Shown: positions 18,296 through 26,501 of the stretch, in pieces | How the letters are laid out: every line of letters starts with the position of its first letter | Numbering within the stretch: the first letter of the stretch is position 1 | From: an uncultured Flavobacterium sp. | GTDB lineage: Bacteria; Bacteroidota; Bacteroidia; Flavobacteriales; Flavobacteriaceae | Assembly (NCBI RefSeq): GCF_946478785.1 | Contig: NZ_CAMLDD010000001.1 | Span: 186,001-250,000, forward strand | Direction of reading: 5' to 3' | DNA: 64,000 nt | Notes under the pieces: generated by a model | The model's database searches: none | Told to the model about the DNA's origin: nothing | Seen by the model: only the letters and a program-made list of their open reading frames with translations | Made by a program: the position numbers and the translations under genes

Positions 18296-19165
18296 TTAAG
18301 AAACGCTTCTTAAATACGAAATGATATCCTGTTCTTTCTCCAGTGTCAGTTTCTTTTTCAGGCGATATTTATGAGTGCGCACACTTTCCTGATTGATTCC
18401 AAGAAGATTGGTAATATCATTATTGCTCATATTCATTTTAATGTAGCAGCAATATTTTAAATCCTTAGGGCTTAGTGAAGGATGTTTTTTGGCAAGAGTC
18501 AATAAAAAATCAGGATTTGACTGTTCAAAATAAATTTTAAAATCATCCCAGAGTTTGTTGTCATTTGCAGCCGTTTTGATAGAATTTGCGATAGACATCA
18601 GTTCTCTTCTGATGCTGTCATCAACATTGGGATAGAGATAAGAAATACGTTTTTTTACTTGTTGCAGCGCTTCTACTTTTTGATCCAGTTCCATCACATA
18701 ATGGCTCAGCTCTCTCGTATGCTTAAAATTGTTTTTTTGCAAAGCTGCTTCCGCAAATGTTGGCGTTGTTTTATTTGTGGTTTCTGTTTTTTTTAAAAGA
18801 AATATAGATTTGATTCTGTAAATTAAAAAATCAGTATTATTAATATGTTTATACGGATGCGTAAAAATGATGCAGTTTTTAGACCAGCACAACGATTCGC
18901 ATTCATAGCTTTGAGTTAAGCATAAAACAGGGACGTTTGTTTTGTTAAAGTTGAAGTTGGCATTCTGAATGACAGGCTGATTTCTTTTGAAACCTAAAAT
19001 AATTAAGTCAGGGTTTAATGACTTTGCAGAACTATACAAATCGATTGCCCGTGAAACAGAAACAGTAGAAAAGGCAAAATCAGACATTGTAGAGATTACA
19101 TTTAATACCTGAGTCAAAATGGCGGTATCATCACATCCAATCAATATTGATTTTTTTTCAGGCAT
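18296..19165 (-). CDS. LuxR-family regulator with degenerate receiver domain
   Basis: A 289-residue DNA-binding regulator. Residues about 5-120 have the fold of a response-regulator receiver: beta1 SILIGCDD with the acidic pair at 12-13, and PDLIIL before beta3. The residue where the phospho-acceptor Asp should stand is Gly58 (LIILGFKR). The protein is therefore unlikely to be switched by aspartyl phosphorylation. A short coiled coil follows (about 155-185). The C-terminus (about 225-285) is a LuxR/GerE HTH (SLSPKDLKYCCYIKMNMSNN, then DITNLLGINQESVRTHKYRL). It is directly upstream of the eCIS genes, same strand, so it is the obvious candidate regulator of the particle. The link is positional. 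Confidence 0.82.
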   Translation of the reverse strand: MPEKKSILIGCDDTAILTQVLNVISTMSDFAFSTVSVSRAIDLYSSAKSLNPDLIILGFKRNQPVIQNANFNFNKTNVPVLCLTQSYECESLCWSKNCIIFTHPYKHINNTDFLIYRIKSIFLLKKTETTNKTTPTFAEAALQKNNFKHTRELSHYVMELDQKVEALQQVKKRISYLYPNVDDSIRRELMSIANSIKTAANDNKLWDDFKIYFEQSNPDFLLTLAKKHPSLSPKDLKYCCYIKMNMSNNDITNLLGINQESVRTHKYRLKKKLTLEKEQDIISYLRSVS

Positions 19166-19364
19166 TATAATAGTTTTGGTTGGTTTATTAGATGCTTAAA
19201 ATTAATATTTCTACCAATCTATTAAGGATAATATGTTACAGAACCTGTTTTTTATGTCATGAAATTGAAATGTTAGCACACAATTTTCTTTATTTTATTG
19301 GTCTCAGATATAGTTTAAAACTATGTGCTTTAGTGCATTTTGCTTTAGCTTCTAAAAATATTTT

Positions 19365-19426
19365 AGCCACAAATTACACAAATTTACACAAATTAAATTA
19401 GCGCTAATTTGTGTAATTTGTGGTTA
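19365..19426. repeat. Imperfect inverted repeat, dispersed-repeat type
   Basis: Left arm AGCCACAAATTACACAAATT (19365-19384) pairs with right arm AATTTGTGTAATTTGTGGTTA (19406-19426) with one mismatch, around a 21-nt loop. From memory, similar sequences built on ACACAAATT/AATTTGTGT are scattered between genes in Flavobacterium genomes. The repeat is between two promoters and could end transcripts from either side, though neither side has a clear T-run. Confidence 0.8.
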
Positions 19427-19449
19427 ACAAATAAGGGCTACTGTCTTCG

Positions 19450-19495
19450 AGACTTTCAGTCTGCCAACATTATCCTATGGACTTTCAGTCCATAG
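19450..19495. repeat. Two small REP-like hairpins with core ACTTTCAGT
   Basis: AGACT-TTC-AGTCT (19450-19462) and CTATGGACT-TTC-AGTCCATAG (19475-19495; perfect 9-bp stem, 3-nt loop) share the same loop and inner stem and are 12 bp apart. They are typical of REP-like palindromes. No function can be assigned from the sequence. Confidence 0.8.
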
Positions 19496-19541
19496 TGGTT
19501 GAGTTCAAAAATTATTTAAATTATATAAGCTATATAATAAA

Positions 19542-19570
19542 TTGTATAATTTTTTTCTTTTATAAATTTG
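19542..19570 (+). promoter_or_regulatory. Promoter of the sugar dehydrogenase gene
   Basis: TTG at 19542-19544 and TAAATTTG at 19563-19570, with an 18-nt spacer, match the Flavobacterium consensus TTG / TAnnTTTG. The transcript would begin near 19577, leaving a leader of roughly 28 nt before the ATG at 19605. Confidence 0.7.
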
Positions 19571-19604
19571 GATTTTTGAGGTACTAATTAAAATTCCACA
19601 TAAA

Positions 19605-20828
19605 ATGAAAAATAGAAACTACATTATATGCCTTTCAGGAGCTTTGGCACTGCTTTTTAGCTGTTCTAATGATGACAAAAATTATGATCCTGGCACTACT
19701 ACAGATCCGGTAGAAAATAATGAGGCAAATACAACTTATGCTCCGGCATTTGAAGGACAAACACGTATACAGGGTTTACAGACTAATACTGAATATGAAA
19801 AAAAAGTAATTACTTCAGAACTAAGCAGTCCGTGGGGAATAAAAATGCTTCCTGATGGCAGACTTTTGGTTACAGAAAAAGCGGGAAATATGCGTATTGT
19901 TAAAGTAACAGGAGAAATGAGTGCTGCAATCACTGGTTTGCCAGCTGTTAACGCTACAAATCAGGGAGGTTTATTAGGCTTATGCCTTGATCCCCAATTT
20001 GCAACCAATAAAATGATTTACTGGGTTTTTGCTGAATCAGGTTCAGGTGGAAACAGGACTGCAGTTGCAAAAGGAAAATTATCAAATGATGAAAAAACAA
20101 TTGAAGGTGCTACAGTAATTTATCGTGCTAATCCGGCACATCCGAGTACACTTCATTATGGTGGGCGCATATTGTTTGATAAAGCAGGTAATCTGGTTAT
20201 TAGTACAGGAGAGCGTTCTGTGATAGAAACCAGGCCTTTGGCGCAATCAGTATCAGCAGCTCTTGGAAAAGTAATACGAATTACCAAAGATGGACAACCT
20301 GCATCAGGCAACCCAACATTTAGCCAGACAGGAGCTTTGCCTGAGTTGTATAGTATCGGACACAGAAACCCCCAAGGACTGGCATTGCACCCTTCGACAG
20401 ACGAAATCTGGGTAAGCGAGCATGGACCACGTGGAGGTGACGAAATCAATCGCATTAAAGCGGGAGCAAATTATGGCTGGCCAACTATTACTTATGGAAT
20501 AGAGTATGAAGGACAGCCTATTGGTGATGCAATTCAAAAAATGGAGGGTATGGAACAGCCTGTTTATTACTGGGATCCTGTTGTATCGCCAAGCGGTATG
20601 ACTTTTTATAAAGGAGACCGTGTACCGGAATGGGAAAATAACCTTTTCATAGGAGCATTAAGCGGCAAGCATATCGTACGTCTTGCGATAGAAAATAATC
20701 GTGTTATAGGAGAGGAAAGACTTTTGGCTCAGGAAAATCAGAGATTTAGAGATATTACTCAGGGAAATGACGGAGCTTTGTACGCTGTTACAGATGAAGG
20801 CAGGCTCTATAAAATTGATAAGAAATAA
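19605..20828 (+). CDS. PQQ-dependent sugar dehydrogenase, lipoprotein
   Basis: A 407-residue glucose/sorbosone-dehydrogenase-family protein (soluble aldose dehydrogenase, YliI/Asd-like). It would oxidise aldose sugars to lactones using PQQ. Signal peptide MKNRNYIICLSGALALLFSC ends in a lipobox (LLFSC, Cys20), so it is probably anchored in the outer or inner membrane facing the periplasm or surface. The beta-propeller motifs are clear: LTSPWGI-like LSSPWGIKMLPDGRLLVTEK, GGRILFD, GHRNPQGLALHP, and WVSEHGPRGGDEINRI followed by GANYGWPTITYG. A genuine promoter and terminator flank it, so it is a single-gene unit. The exact substrate and whether PQQ is available in this organism cannot be told. 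Confidence 0.9.
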   Translation: MKNRNYIICLSGALALLFSCSNDDKNYDPGTTTDPVENNEANTTYAPAFEGQTRIQGLQTNTEYEKKVITSELSSPWGIKMLPDGRLLVTEKAGNMRIVKVTGEMSAAITGLPAVNATNQGGLLGLCLDPQFATNKMIYWVFAESGSGGNRTAVAKGKLSNDEKTIEGATVIYRANPAHPSTLHYGGRILFDKAGNLVISTGERSVIETRPLAQSVSAALGKVIRITKDGQPASGNPTFSQTGALPELYSIGHRNPQGLALHPSTDEIWVSEHGPRGGDEINRIKAGANYGWPTITYGIEYEGQPIGDAIQKMEGMEQPVYYWDPVVSPSGMTFYKGDRVPEWENNLFIGALSGKHIVRLAIENNRVIGEERLLAQENQRFRDITQGNDGALYAVTDEGRLYKIDKK

Positions 20829-20845
20829 ATAAATGCATATTGGTA

Positions 20846-20876
20846 TAGTCGGGAGTTTTCTTCCGGCTATTTTTTT
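20846..20876 (+). terminator. Terminator of the sugar dehydrogenase gene
   Basis: A 10-bp stem (TAGTCGGGAG at 20846-20855 with CTTCCGGCTA at 20860-20869, two G-U pairs, 4-nt loop) is followed by seven T residues. It begins 17 bp after the stop codon. Confidence 0.85.
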
Positions 20877-20981
20877 GGTTTTTTTATTTAAGAAAAAAAT
20901 AACAAAAATGAACTCTTTTCTAATGTTATTCTAATGTACCCCTAAAAATTTAGTTCTAACTTGCGCCCATAATTTTAGAAA

Positions 20982-21386
20982 ATGCTACATACAATTAGAA
21001 ATAGTATTTTATGCAAATGCCTTCAGGTATTGCTAATCGGCTACTTTTTGATTAGCAGTATAAACATATCCAATAGCTTTGGACGTATCATTGCAGACAA
21101 TGCCAAAACAGATTCAGTTTCAGGCATTACTTGTAATTTTTTGAAAAAAATCTTTCATTGTGACGAGTTTCAGGAAGAACTGGATGACTATGAAACCAAA
21201 GAAACCAAAAACACAAAACTTGCAAAAGGAATCCCTATTATGGATTACCTGGTTCCTTTAGATTCTTCCCTTTCTGTTTTGTATTTTCAAATTAATACAA
21301 AAGGAAAAAATTACATAGATAATCCAATATTCTCATTTGGATTTCACGGCAAAATACATTTGCGCCCTCCTCAAATTATTATATAG
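20982..21386 (+). CDS. Small exported protein upstream of exporter operon, unknown
   Basis: 134 residues, no family recognised. The N-terminus has a hydrophobic stretch (LQVLLIGYFLISSINIS, about residues 15-31) that can be a signal peptide or membrane anchor. The middle is acidic/basic (DEFQEELDDYETKETKNTK), and the C-terminus ends in a strand-like segment with PPQIII. Two Cys lie near residues 11-14 and two more in the mature part (about 50 and 59). The ABC-exporter gene starts 101 bp downstream on the same strand, so the two may be co-transcribed. It could be a partner or a substrate of the exporter, but only the position supports this. Confidence 0.65.
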   Translation: MLHTIRNSILCKCLQVLLIGYFLISSINISNSFGRIIADNAKTDSVSGITCNFLKKIFHCDEFQEELDDYETKETKNTKLAKGIPIMDYLVPLDSSLSVLYFQINTKGKNYIDNPIFSFGFHGKIHLRPPQIII

Positions 21387-21487
21387 ATACTTTACTTATG
21401 TTTGGATTAGAAGAAATTCTATCATCCTTAATATGGTTTTTTACCGTATATTAATATTATCTGTTAATCTTGTATTTATATAAATTC

Positions 21488-23143
21488 ATGACACCATTAA
21501 AGCGTTTTTATAATCTGCTTCAGCTTGATAAGCGTGATGTATATCAAATTATTTTTTATGCCGCCTTTGCCGGTTTGGTAAACCTTTCTCTGCCATTAGG
21601 AATCCAGGCCATTATTAATTTTATCCAAAGCGGACAATTAAGTGTTTCCTGGATTGTATTGGTAATTTTGGTAACTATCGGAGTTGGTTTCGGTGGAGTT
21701 CTTATCATTTTACAGCTTCGGATAGTTGAAAATCTTCAGCAGCGTATTTTTGTACGTTCCTCATTTGAATTTGCCTACAAATTGCCTTTAATTAAATTTA
21801 AAGAAATGTATACCGAATATGCCCCTGAAAAAGCAAACAGGTTTTTTGATACTTTAATGGTGCAAAAAGGCACAGCAAAACTTTTACTGGATTTTTGTGC
21901 GGCTTTCCTGCAGGTTGGACTTGGTATCATATTATTGGTTTTGTATCATTCATTCTTTACCGTTATTGGTTTGTTATTTATTGTTATCCTGTATGTGATT
22001 TTTAAATTTTCATATAAAGATGGATTAGAGACAAGCCTTACCGAATCTAAATTTAAGTATAAAGTAGCAGCCTGGCTTCAGGAAATTGCCCGTAATCGTG
22101 AGAGTTTCCGCCGAAAGGGAGCTTTTGATTATGCATTGGAAAGAAATGACGGCTATGTAAGTAAATATTTAAGTAACCGGGAAAAACATTTTCAGGTAAT
22201 GAAAAAACAATATATTCAGCTTACTATTTTTAAAGTTATTGTTACAGCTGCCCTTTTGTCGATTGGTGGTTTTCTGGTAATTCACCATCAAATGAATATC
22301 GGGCAGTTTGTGGCAGCTGAAATTGTGATTGTTTTGCTTATCAATTCTGTAGAGAAAATAATCTTCGGACTGGAATCTTTTTATGATGTATTGACTTCTT
22401 TGGAAAAAATTGGGCAGGTTACCGATATGGAAATTTCTTCTATACCAAGTACATCAGTAGTCAGCGAAACCGGAATTACAATTGAAACAGAGAATGTTGC
22501 TTATAATTATCCGGATCATAATAAGAAATCACTTAAAAATATTAACCTGAAAATTTCTCAGGGTGAAAAAATAGTTTTGAGGGGGACAAACGGTGCCGGT
22601 AAAAGCACATTACTTCGTTTACTTTCGGGGTTACTTGAACCAGAAAGCGGTGCCATGTATGTTACAGATAATTTTATGAACCGACTTAACGAAGATACTT
22701 ACAGGGCGCAGTCCGGAACTTTTTTACAAGGGGATACACTTTTTACCGGAACCATCAGAGAGAATATCCTTTTTGGAAAAGAAACCGTAAATAATGATGA
22801 TTTAAAATGGGCGCTGGACAGTGTTTGTCTTACACCTTATATTAAAACATTCGAAAATGGACTTGAGAGTCAGATTCATCCAGGAGGTCGCGAACTTTCG
22901 GCCTCTGATGTTCAGAAAATACTTCTGGCCCGAAGTATTGTTCACAAACCTAATATCCTGTTCCTTGAAGACCCTGTTGACAAAATGGACGAATTGACCT
23001 CTGGTAAAATTATTGATTTTTTACTTTCTGAAGAAAATGACTGGACGGTAATTGTTACTTCTAAAAGTGATATTTGGAAGAATAAATGTGGCCGTATGAT
23101 AACGATTGATGACGGAAAAATTATTAATGACATAAAACTTTAA
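21488..23143 (+). CDS. ABC exporter, fused TMD-NBD with degenerate ATPase motifs
   Basis: An inner-membrane half-transporter of the toxin/peptide exporter type (HlyB/LktB-like without a peptidase domain), about 551 residues from the ATG at 21488; an upstream TTG at 21470 would add six residues. Five or six membrane helices lie in residues about 15-300. The NBD (about 325-551) has an intact Walker A (GTNGAGKST) and Q-loop (FLQGDTLF). The ABC signature reads LSASD instead of LSGGQ. The Walker B end reads LFLED instead of LDE, so the Asp-Glu order is swapped. The H-loop position reads VTSKSD rather than THR. All three differ from an active ATPase. It pairs with HlyD- and TolC-type genes directly downstream. 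Confidence 0.85.
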   Translation: MTPLKRFYNLLQLDKRDVYQIIFYAAFAGLVNLSLPLGIQAIINFIQSGQLSVSWIVLVILVTIGVGFGGVLIILQLRIVENLQQRIFVRSSFEFAYKLPLIKFKEMYTEYAPEKANRFFDTLMVQKGTAKLLLDFCAAFLQVGLGIILLVLYHSFFTVIGLLFIVILYVIFKFSYKDGLETSLTESKFKYKVAAWLQEIARNRESFRRKGAFDYALERNDGYVSKYLSNREKHFQVMKKQYIQLTIFKVIVTAALLSIGGFLVIHHQMNIGQFVAAEIVIVLLINSVEKIIFGLESFYDVLTSLEKIGQVTDMEISSIPSTSVVSETGITIETENVAYNYPDHNKKSLKNINLKISQGEKIVLRGTNGAGKSTLLRLLSGLLEPESGAMYVTDNFMNRLNEDTYRAQSGTFLQGDTLFTGTIRENILFGKETVNNDDLKWALDSVCLTPYIKTFENGLESQIHPGGRELSASDVQKILLARSIVHKPNILFLEDPVDKMDELTSGKIIDFLLSEENDWTVIVTSKSDIWKNKCGRMITIDDGKIINDIKL

Positions 23144-23145
23144 TC

Positions 23146-24504
23146 ATGCTCAATATATCCAAAGATAATAATGTTCTTATAACACCGGGTAAATATGCAT
23201 CTATTACCAGCGTTGCCCGCAGGCCGCATTATAAAATCCTGAACCGGATTATAGTTGGTTTTTTAATTTTTTTAATTGCATGTCTTTTTCTTCCGTGGAC
23301 ACAAAATATTTCCGGAAGTGGTTCGGTTACCACCTTAAAACCAGATCAGCGTCCGCAGACCGTTCATAACGCTATTGCAGGACGAATCGAAAAATGGTAT
23401 GTGCAGGAAGGTGATTATGTAAAAAAAGGAGATACAATTGTTTTTATTTCGGAAACTAAAGAAGATTATTTAGACCCAAATCTGGTGGGGAATACAAAAG
23501 ACCAGGTTGATGCAAAAAAGATGGCTGTAGAATCTTATGGAGACAAAGTAAATTCGCTTGATGTTCAGGCGCAGTCGCTAAATACCGAAAGAGAATTAAA
23601 GCTGCAGCAGGCACAAAACAAAATCAAACAGGCACAGCTGAAAATTAAAAGCGACAGCATGGATCTCGAAGCAGTAAAAACACAGCTTAGAATTGCCCAA
23701 ACGCAGTTTAATCGTTCGACAGCACTTAATAAGGAAGGCTTAAAACCTCTTACAGATGTGGAACAGAAAAGACTAAAACTTCAGGAATCTGAGGCGTATA
23801 TTATTACGCAGCAAAATAAATTGTTAAGCAGTAAAAACGAACTGATAAACGCCAGGGTCGAAATAAACCGTATTACAGCCGAATACTCAGAGAAAATCTC
23901 AAAATCAAAAAGTGATAAGTTTACGGCTTTAAGTACCCAATATGATACAAAAGCTCAGGTAAATAAGCTGCAGAACCAATATGTGAATTACAAAATCAGA
24001 AATGGACTGTATTATATTACCGCTCCTCAAAGTGGGTATGTAAATCGTGCTTTATTAGCCGGACTTGGCGAAACTATTAAAGAAGGAACCCCAATTATCA
24101 GCATCATGCCGGCGAGTTATGATATTGCAGTAGAAACGTATGTAGACCCAATTGATCTTCCGTTAGTGCATCGTGGTGCAAAAGTTCGCGTTTGGTTTGA
24201 CGGATGGCCGAGAATTGTTTTCTCAGGCTGGCCGGGATTATCATACGGAACATTTGGCGGCAAGATAGTAGCAATAGAAAATTTTATTAGTGCCAACGGA
24301 AAATATAGGATTTTGGTTTCGCCAGATGGCAATAAAGAAGAGAAATGGCCAAAAGAATTAAGTATTGGAGCAGGCGCACAAAGTATCGCTTTACTGGAAA
24401 CGGTTTCTGTTGGTTATGAAATATGGCGTAATCTTAATGGTTTTCCTCCCAATTATTATATGTCAGATGAAAAAGAAGCAAAGAATGGTAAGGACAAAAA
24501 ATAA
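23146..24504 (+). CDS. HlyD-family membrane fusion protein
   Basis: A 452-residue periplasmic adaptor. It has a short cytoplasmic N-terminus, one membrane helix (IIVGFLIFLIACLFLPW, about residues 35-51), then a lipoyl-type half-motif (VHNAIAGRIEKWYVQEGDYV, about 75-95). A long coiled coil follows (about 125-260, rich in Gln/Lys/Leu). The second barrel half and the C-terminal beta domain follow (YITAPQSGYVNRALL near 285, then DPIDLPLVHRGAKVRVWFDG). It should link the ABC protein in the inner membrane to TolC. It starts 2 bp after the ABC stop and overlaps the TolC gene by 20 bp, so the three form one operon. Confidence 0.9.
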   Translation: MLNISKDNNVLITPGKYASITSVARRPHYKILNRIIVGFLIFLIACLFLPWTQNISGSGSVTTLKPDQRPQTVHNAIAGRIEKWYVQEGDYVKKGDTIVFISETKEDYLDPNLVGNTKDQVDAKKMAVESYGDKVNSLDVQAQSLNTERELKLQQAQNKIKQAQLKIKSDSMDLEAVKTQLRIAQTQFNRSTALNKEGLKPLTDVEQKRLKLQESEAYIITQQNKLLSSKNELINARVEINRITAEYSEKISKSKSDKFTALSTQYDTKAQVNKLQNQYVNYKIRNGLYYITAPQSGYVNRALLAGLGETIKEGTPIISIMPASYDIAVETYVDPIDLPLVHRGAKVRVWFDGWPRIVFSGWPGLSYGTFGGKIVAIENFISANGKYRILVSPDGNKEEKWPKELSIGAGAQSIALLETVSVGYEIWRNLNGFPPNYYMSDEKEAKNGKDKK

Positions 24505-25903
24505 AGTGAGATATACTGTAATTTTATTCTCTCTTCTGTTTTTATTAAGCTTTTCTGCCCTTTACAGTCAGGATTTTAATAAAGAAGAATTAAGTTACAG
24601 TGAATTTTTAGGATATGTAAAAAAATATCATCCGCTGGTAAAACAGGCAAATCTTGAAATCTCGAATGCTCAGGCAGCACTTATGACTGCCCGTGGCGGA
24701 TTTGATCCTAAAATTGAAGTCGATTACAATAAAAAAGAGTTTAAGGGAACCGAATATTATTCCTTATTAAACAGCAGTTTTAAAATACCAACCTGGTACG
24801 GAATCGAAATAAAAGCAGGATTTGACCAGACAGACGGGCAATATTACAATCCGCAAAACAGAACCCCTGAAGCAGGATTGACCTCTTTGGGAGTTAATGT
24901 GGCCTTAGGTCAGGGAATGTTCATTAACCAGCGTATGGCCGATGTCCGTGAAGGAAAATTGCAGCTGCAATTGAGTGATGCACAACGAAAATTAAGAGCA
25001 ATCGAGGTTTTGTACAAAGCCAGTGAAGCTTATTTTGAATGGAGAAAAAGCTATAATGAAGCTGAACTTTATAAAAAATATCTGGGCTTTGCCAGCAAAC
25101 GTTTTGAAGGCATAAAAAAACTAATCGAATTAGGGGATTCTCCTGCAATTGATAGTGTAGAAGCCGGAATTACTGTCAGAAACCGAGAATTAAACGTAGA
25201 AAACGGAAATTTAAAATTAGCGAAAGCAAAATTATATCTGTCGAATTATTTATGGATTGAAAATGTCCCGGTTGAACTGGATGATATCGTAAAACCAGAA
25301 GAAAATTTGATTCAGACACTTCAAGAAACGCTAAAAACAGACGCTATGATGGTGAACGTTGAAACTTTGGATACGCATCCAAAGATTCAGGCATTAGAAA
25401 CCAAAATGTCAATACTGGAATTGAGCAGACAGCTTAAAGCAAATTCCCTTCTGCCAAAGTTAAATGTGGGGTATAATTATATTTCTGAACCCTCTTACTT
25501 TAATTCGTTCAATGCTGATGATTATAAGTTTAATGTCGATTTTAGTATTCCGGTTTTCCTGAGAAAGGAGCGTGGAAGCCTAAAACTGGCAAAACTCAAA
25601 ATTCAGGATTTAAAGTTTGATATTGATCAGCAAAGACTGGAGCTTAAAAATAAAATTAAGGCGCAGCAGACCGAAATTGCCTCTTTGGAAAGACAAAAAG
25701 GAATAATTGATAATTTGGTAAAAGATTATCTGACGATGCTAAATTCTGAAGAAAGGTTGTTTTCGTTTGGAGAAAGTTCAATATTCCTGATTAATTCGCG
25801 TGAAAATAATTTGGTGAGTGCAAAACTTTCCCAAATCAGTATAGAAAATCAGTTTTACATTTCAAATGCTGAATTGTATAAAATCCTGGCAAATCCTGAT
25901 TGA
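24485..25903 (+). CDS. TolC-family outer-membrane channel
   Basis: A 472-residue outer-membrane efflux protein with cleavable signal (VRYTVILFSLLFLLSFSALYSQ). It has the duplicated OEP helix pattern: HPLVKQANLEISNAQAALM with GGFDPKIEVDYN, and later THPKIQALETKMSILELSRQ with LPKLNVGYNYISE. These are the two inner-helix/beta-strand repeats. I chose the ATG at 24485 rather than an upstream in-frame one because it is followed at once by a signal peptide. Together with the ABC and HlyD genes it forms a one-step exporter from cytoplasm to the outside. No lipoprotein box is seen. Confidence 0.88.
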   Translation: MVRTKNKVRYTVILFSLLFLLSFSALYSQDFNKEELSYSEFLGYVKKYHPLVKQANLEISNAQAALMTARGGFDPKIEVDYNKKEFKGTEYYSLLNSSFKIPTWYGIEIKAGFDQTDGQYYNPQNRTPEAGLTSLGVNVALGQGMFINQRMADVREGKLQLQLSDAQRKLRAIEVLYKASEAYFEWRKSYNEAELYKKYLGFASKRFEGIKKLIELGDSPAIDSVEAGITVRNRELNVENGNLKLAKAKLYLSNYLWIENVPVELDDIVKPEENLIQTLQETLKTDAMMVNVETLDTHPKIQALETKMSILELSRQLKANSLLPKLNVGYNYISEPSYFNSFNADDYKFNVDFSIPVFLRKERGSLKLAKLKIQDLKFDIDQQRLELKNKIKAQQTEIASLERQKGIIDNLVKDYLTMLNSEERLFSFGESSIFLINSRENNLVSAKLSQISIENQFYISNAELYKILANPD

Positions 25904-25917
25904 TATTTTTTTTTAAT

Positions 25918-25957
25918 AGCCACTTATTCATTCAGGTACGATAAGTGGCTTTCTTTT
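25918..25957 (+). terminator. Terminator of the exporter operon
   Basis: A perfect 10-bp stem (AGCCACTTAT at 25918-25927 with ATAAGTGGCT at 25941-25950, 13-nt loop) is followed by a T-rich run at 25951-25957. It is 15 bp after the TolC stop. The convergent gene ends at 25969, and the same hairpin could act on it too, but the T-run favours the plus strand. Confidence 0.8.
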
Positions 25958-25968
25958 TTAATTAACGA

Positions 25969-26361
<393 letters not shown>

Positions 26362-26501
26362 TTATATTAAAAAAACGGAATGTATAGGTGTGTTTCTTTT
26401 TTCTTCTTTTTATGGATTTTTTTTTAATTATTGATAATTTTATTACGTAATTGTACTGCTTTAACAAATTAAACTCACTATCATTAAAAATTAAATAAAT
26501 C

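Larger units (their letters stand above)
19166..19604. other. Divergent intergenic region with palindromic repeats
   Basis: 439 bp between the minus-strand regulator and the plus-strand sugar dehydrogenase. It holds a long imperfect hairpin (19365-19426), two short hairpins sharing the core ACTTTCAGT (19450-19495) and a good sigma-type promoter for the dehydrogenase (19542-19570). No further coding sequence is convincing; the open frame of 69 codons at 19192-19401 runs through the repeat and has no recognisable features. Confidence 0.6.

Noticed and set aside
19192..19401. A 69-codon open frame in the divergent region
   Set aside because: It runs through an inverted repeat, starts near the regulator promoter and has no recognisable features.
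21470..21487. TTG start for the ABC exporter
   Set aside because: Adds only six residues; the ATG at 21488 is directly followed by the conserved start of the transporter.
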